From Candidatus Babeliales bacterium (GTDB lineage: Bacteria > Babelota > Babeliae > Babelales > JACPOV01), in NCBI GenBank assembly GCA_036260945.1, contig DATALT010000002.1, positions 940,529 through 1,004,528 of the forward strand: a DNA stretch of 64,000 nt. The letters are read 5' to 3'. How positions within the stretch are numbered: position 1 is the stretch's first letter; every line of letters starts with the position of its first letter. Shown one piece after another: positions 61,124 through 64,000 of this stretch. The position numbers and the translations under genes were made by a program. The notes under the pieces are model-generated. The model saw only the letters and a list, made by a program, of their open reading frames with translations, was not told the DNA's origin and did not search any database.

Positions 61124-63076
61124 ATGTGCGGAATAGCGGGGTACAGATTTCTTTCTGCTGCGCCTCATGCGCTTGATGAGATCGTTCTAAACCGTGTGCA
61201 ACAATCAATGAGCCATCGTGGGCCGGATGGATTTCGAATTTGGCATGCTCCCGATAAAAAAACCACGCTCGTGCATCGCCGTTTGAGCATCGTTGATCTT
61301 TCTCAAGCCGGATTTCAGCCACTTTTTGATGAAGAAAAATCTATTGCCGTGATTTGCAACGGCGAACTCTATAATCATCCTGTGTTGCGGAAAGAATTAG
61401 AAGCGGAAGGCTATCGTTTCAGCTCCAATTCTGATACCGAAACAATTCTGTATGCGTATAAAAAATGGGGAATTGCATGTTTGGATCGCCTTGAGGGCGA
61501 TTTTGCGATTGTTATTGTCGATATGCGTACAAATGAGCTTTATTTGGTGCGCGATAGAATTGGTGTTAAGCCTCTTTATTTTTCTTTGCAAAATGGCGTA
61601 TTGAGTTTTTCTTCGGAAATCAAAGCCCTTTGGCCATTGCCTTGGATTGAAAAAAATATCAGCGTGCGCGGCGTTTCGCATTATTTAACTTATATGGTAA
61701 CGCCGGCACCCCTTACGCTTTATGAAGGCATTTATAAGTTGCCTGCCGGTTTTTATCTCAAAGCTGACGCAAACAATAATGTTTCATTTAAAGAATGGTA
61801 TAATCCGCTCGATGTGGTTGCGGGGCAATCTCTTATAACGAATGAAGCGCAAGCGATCGATGATATTGAATCGATTTTTAGCCATGCGGTAAACAAGCGC
61901 TTAATGTCGGATGTGCCGCTTGGCTCTTTTTTATCTGGTGGGATTGATTCGAGTTTGATCGTCGCGCACATGAGCCGCACTTCAGATATGGTTAAAACGT
62001 TTAACGTTTCGTTTTCTGATGGCCCGGAATACAGCGAAGTTGAATGGGCGCGCAAAGTTGCGACTCAATTTAAAACCGATCATCATGAAATCACGATCAG
62101 CGAAAAAGAGGCGTTCGAATTTTTCCAGTCGATGGTCTACCATCAAGATGAACCGCTTGCTGATTGTGTTTGTATTCCGCTTTATTTTGTCGCAAAACTA
62201 TTACGCGATTCGGGGGTAACGGTAGTGCTCGTTGGTGAGGGTTCTGATGAACTTTTTTGCGGATACACAACGTACGCGCAATATGTGGATACCTATAATA
62301 AATATTGGAGTCCCGCGACAAAATATGTTCCAGGAGTTATTAAAACAGGGGTCTATGGATTAGCAAAACGGGCTATTGCGCACAAACCACACCGCCTTTC
62401 GCTTGTGCAACAATGGGCCCAGGGAAGAAATTTATTTTGGAGTGGAGCGATCGCATTTCCGGAACTGCTAAAGAAAGAAGTTTTTGATGCTGCCGCACAT
62501 GCTCCCTACGATTCCATATTGCAAGCAATTTATCCGGGATTTGATCAGGAAGCAGATAGCTATGCAATCGTCGATTATCATTTAAAGCAAGTTGACGAGC
62601 GTGCGCCGCATTTAGATTTCTTAAATCGTATGATTTATTTGGAAATGAAGCAGCGATTGCCCGAATTATTACTTATGCGGCTTGATAAAATGGCGATGGC
62701 AACATCGGTCGAAGGAAGAGTTCCATTCTTGGATCATGAACTCGTAGAATATGCATTCAGAATTCCCCAAGCACTCAAATATAAAAATGGCATCACAAAA
62801 TATATTCTTAAGAAAGTTGCTGAGCGATCGCTTCCGCAGGATGTTGTTTATCGAAAGAAGGTTGGCTTTGCAGCGCCGACAATGCGTTGGTTTAAAGAGG
62901 GCAGCTATTTTAAACCATATTTTCAAGAAATGCTTGTGAAAAAACGTGCAGAATGGGGTGCATACATTAATTTCGATGCGATGGAGCGAATGTATAAACA
63001 AAATGCGGCGGGGCAGCGAGAATGTGCCGTTCAATTATGGACGCTGCAGAATTTGATTGCAGGATCAACGCTATGA
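61124..63076 (+). CDS. asnB: Glutamine-hydrolysing asparagine synthase (AsnB family)
   Basis: 650 residues from the ATG at 61124. This start is fixed by the need for Cys2 as the N-terminal nucleophile (MCGIAGYRF) and by GGAG just upstream; the longer frame from 61073 would abolish it. The glutaminase domain (SHRGPDGF, CNGELYN) is followed by the synthetase domain with SGGIDSSL and VGEGSDELFCGY, then EGRVPFLDHELVEYA. In glycan clusters such proteins often transfer amide nitrogen to surface polymers rather than make free asparagine. It overlaps the next gene by 4 bp. Confidence 0.94.
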   Translation: MCGIAGYRFLSAAPHALDEIVLNRVQQSMSHRGPDGFRIWHAPDKKTTLVHRRLSIVDLSQAGFQPLFDEEKSIAVICNGELYNHPVLRKELEAEGYRFSSNSDTETILYAYKKWGIACLDRLEGDFAIVIVDMRTNELYLVRDRIGVKPLYFSLQNGVLSFSSEIKALWPLPWIEKNISVRGVSHYLTYMVTPAPLTLYEGIYKLPAGFYLKADANNNVSFKEWYNPLDVVAGQSLITNEAQAIDDIESIFSHAVNKRLMSDVPLGSFLSGGIDSSLIVAHMSRTSDMVKTFNVSFSDGPEYSEVEWARKVATQFKTDHHEITISEKEAFEFFQSMVYHQDEPLADCVCIPLYFVAKLLRDSGVTVVLVGEGSDELFCGYTTYAQYVDTYNKYWSPATKYVPGVIKTGVYGLAKRAIAHKPHRLSLVQQWAQGRNLFWSGAIAFPELLKKEVFDAAAHAPYDSILQAIYPGFDQEADSYAIVDYHLKQVDERAPHLDFLNRMIYLEMKQRLPELLLMRLDKMAMATSVEGRVPFLDHELVEYAFRIPQALKYKNGITKYILKKVAERSLPQDVVYRKKVGFAAPTMRWFKEGSYFKPYFQEMLVKKRAEWGAYINFDAMERMYKQNAAGQRECAVQLWTLQNLIAGSTL

Positions 63077-64000
63077 AAAGCGCGCAAGGAACGATTCTTT
63101 ATCTGCGAACAGATATTTCGGACCAGGAAATAGTAGCGGGAGGTTCTGTTTCGCATACGACGGGCGTAATTTCCGGATTAATTAAGCGGGGCTATCGCGT
63201 CATTGTTGCCGCATCGATGATGCAAAAACAAATTGAGCAGCTTTCTATTACTCGATTTTATAAGCTGCAAAATCCGCGTGTATTTTCGTTTTTGCGCTGG
63301 AAGATTAACTGCTTATTGTCCAATGTTTTTTTTTCCGTACAAGTTCTTCGATCTATTAAAAAAGAAAAGATTTCATATATTTATCAGCGGTACAGTATTC
63401 TAAATTGCGTTGGCGTTCTCATCAGCACAATAAAAAAGCTGCCGCTTGTTTTAGAATATAATGGCTCAGAGGTTTGGGTTGAAAAAGAATGGGCTGTGAA
63501 AAAAAAATTTAAACTTCTTTGGCTTATCAATAAAATTGAGATCTTTAATTTACGATCGGCTCAGCGCATCATTGTTGTTTCCGATCCACTCAAAGAAGAA
63601 TTAATTAAGCGCGGAATCCAACCAGAAAAAATATTAGTAAACCCGAACGGTGTCGACCCGTATCTATTTGATCCTTTGGTACTCGAACCGTTGGGTAAAG
63701 AAATTCGTAACTTCTATAAAATCCCAGAAAATGCGTTTGTAGTTGGTTTTATTGGCACTTTTTCGCAATGGCACGGTGTTGAGCTCATTGCTGAAATAGT
63801 TTCTGCCCTCACGCAAAAAAAAGATAATATTTTTTTTATATTGGTCGGTGATGGGCCGTTACTTGGGATGCTGCGGAAAAATCTCGAGGATTTTAATGCT
63901 TACCAATCAAAAATTATTATGCCTGGAATGGTAGCGCACGAATGTGCGCGTAAATATTTAGCAGCATGCGATGCGTTTATCTCCCCGAATCAACCAAATA
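63073..64000 (+). CDS. GT4-family glycosyltransferase, cut by the window end
   Basis: At least 309 residues, with no stop before the window end. It begins at the ATG overlapping the asnB stop (ATGA). The N-terminal half has the acceptor-side pattern (AGGSVSHTTGVISGLIKRGY), and the C-terminal half begins with VNPNGVDPYLF and VVGFIGTFSQWHGVELI, then LVGDGPLLGMLR, all typical of family 4 GT-B enzymes. The E-x7-E motif would lie beyond the end. It likely adds a sugar to the same surface glycan as its neighbours. Confidence 0.9.
   Translation, partial: MKSAQGTILYLRTDISDQEIVAGGSVSHTTGVISGLIKRGYRVIVAASMMQKQIEQLSITRFYKLQNPRVFSFLRWKINCLLSNVFFSVQVLRSIKKEKISYIYQRYSILNCVGVLISTIKKLPLVLEYNGSEVWVEKEWAVKKKFKLLWLINKIEIFNLRSAQRIIVVSDPLKEELIKRGIQPEKILVNPNGVDPYLFDPLVLEPLGKEIRNFYKIPENAFVVGFIGTFSQWHGVELIAEIVSALTQKKDNIFFILVGDGPLLGMLRKNLEDFNAYQSKIIMPGMVAHECARKYLAACDAFISPNQPN

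Overview
This AT-rich window carries a dense, mostly intact bacterial chromosome segment. A large share of its genes encode exported proteins of unknown function or of eukaryotic-like type: a RING-finger protein, a Skp1/BTB-like protein, an ankyrin-like protein and an exported HD phosphohydrolase. Alongside these are a Gram-negative-type outer-membrane barrel protein, PilN/O/P-like pilus genes, a K+-dependent-type membrane pyrophosphatase and a Chlamydia-like class Ic ribonucleotide reductase. This mix suggests a host-associated or intracellular Gram-negative bacterium. The candidate phylum Dependentiae (TM6) is my best guess. That is inference from gene content; no 16S gene or phylogeny is available here.

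Layout. 0-12 kb: a HAS-barrel-like protein, an exported phosphatidylserine decarboxylase, ftsY, prmC, a short pilus-linked gene and pilN, mutL, a membrane protein, then a reverse-strand pilO/pilP pair and an M23 peptidase. A promoter-hairpin-terminator unit at 9.53-9.67 kb looks like an orphan small RNA. 11.9-19.6 kb: three tandem, very large exported proteins of unknown function. 20-24.3 kb: a reverse-strand block with a WecA/MraY-type transferase, infB and nusA. 24.3-25.0 kb: two inverted arrays of DnaA boxes at exact 11-bp spacing. Sampled lines show G/C skew changing sign across this region, so it is the likely replication origin. 25-29 kb: a clostripain-like peptidase, a short ComEC and an exported GT10 fucosyltransferase-like protein, all on the reverse strand.

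29-33 kb: hppA, then a run of tiny exported proteins that includes a paralogous set, one copy of which is broken by an in-frame stop. 33-38.4 kb: an exported thioredoxin, nrdA-nrdB (class Ic) and a HEPN/MNT pair. 38.4-47.1 kb: the exported HD hydrolase, the Skp1-like protein, an ABC-2 exporter, an AadA-like nucleotidyltransferase, an M50 protease, NagZ, an outer-membrane barrel and an ankyrin-like protein. 47.2-50.9 kb: pgi-zwf-gnd, the entry to the pentose phosphate pathway. 51-55.6 kb: a uvrC lacking its C-terminal domain, clpB and an exported GNAT. 55.7-58.6 kb: the exported RING protein, a small basic protein and a DipZ-like CcdA-thioredoxin fusion. 59.6-64 kb: a surface-glycan group made of a methyltransferase-GT2 fusion, asnB and a GT4 cut by the window end.

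The genes fall into housekeeping blocks on both sides of the putative origin, interspersed with exported proteins that probably act at the cell surface or on a eukaryotic host. No CRISPR array, insertion sequence, rRNA or convincing tRNA was found.
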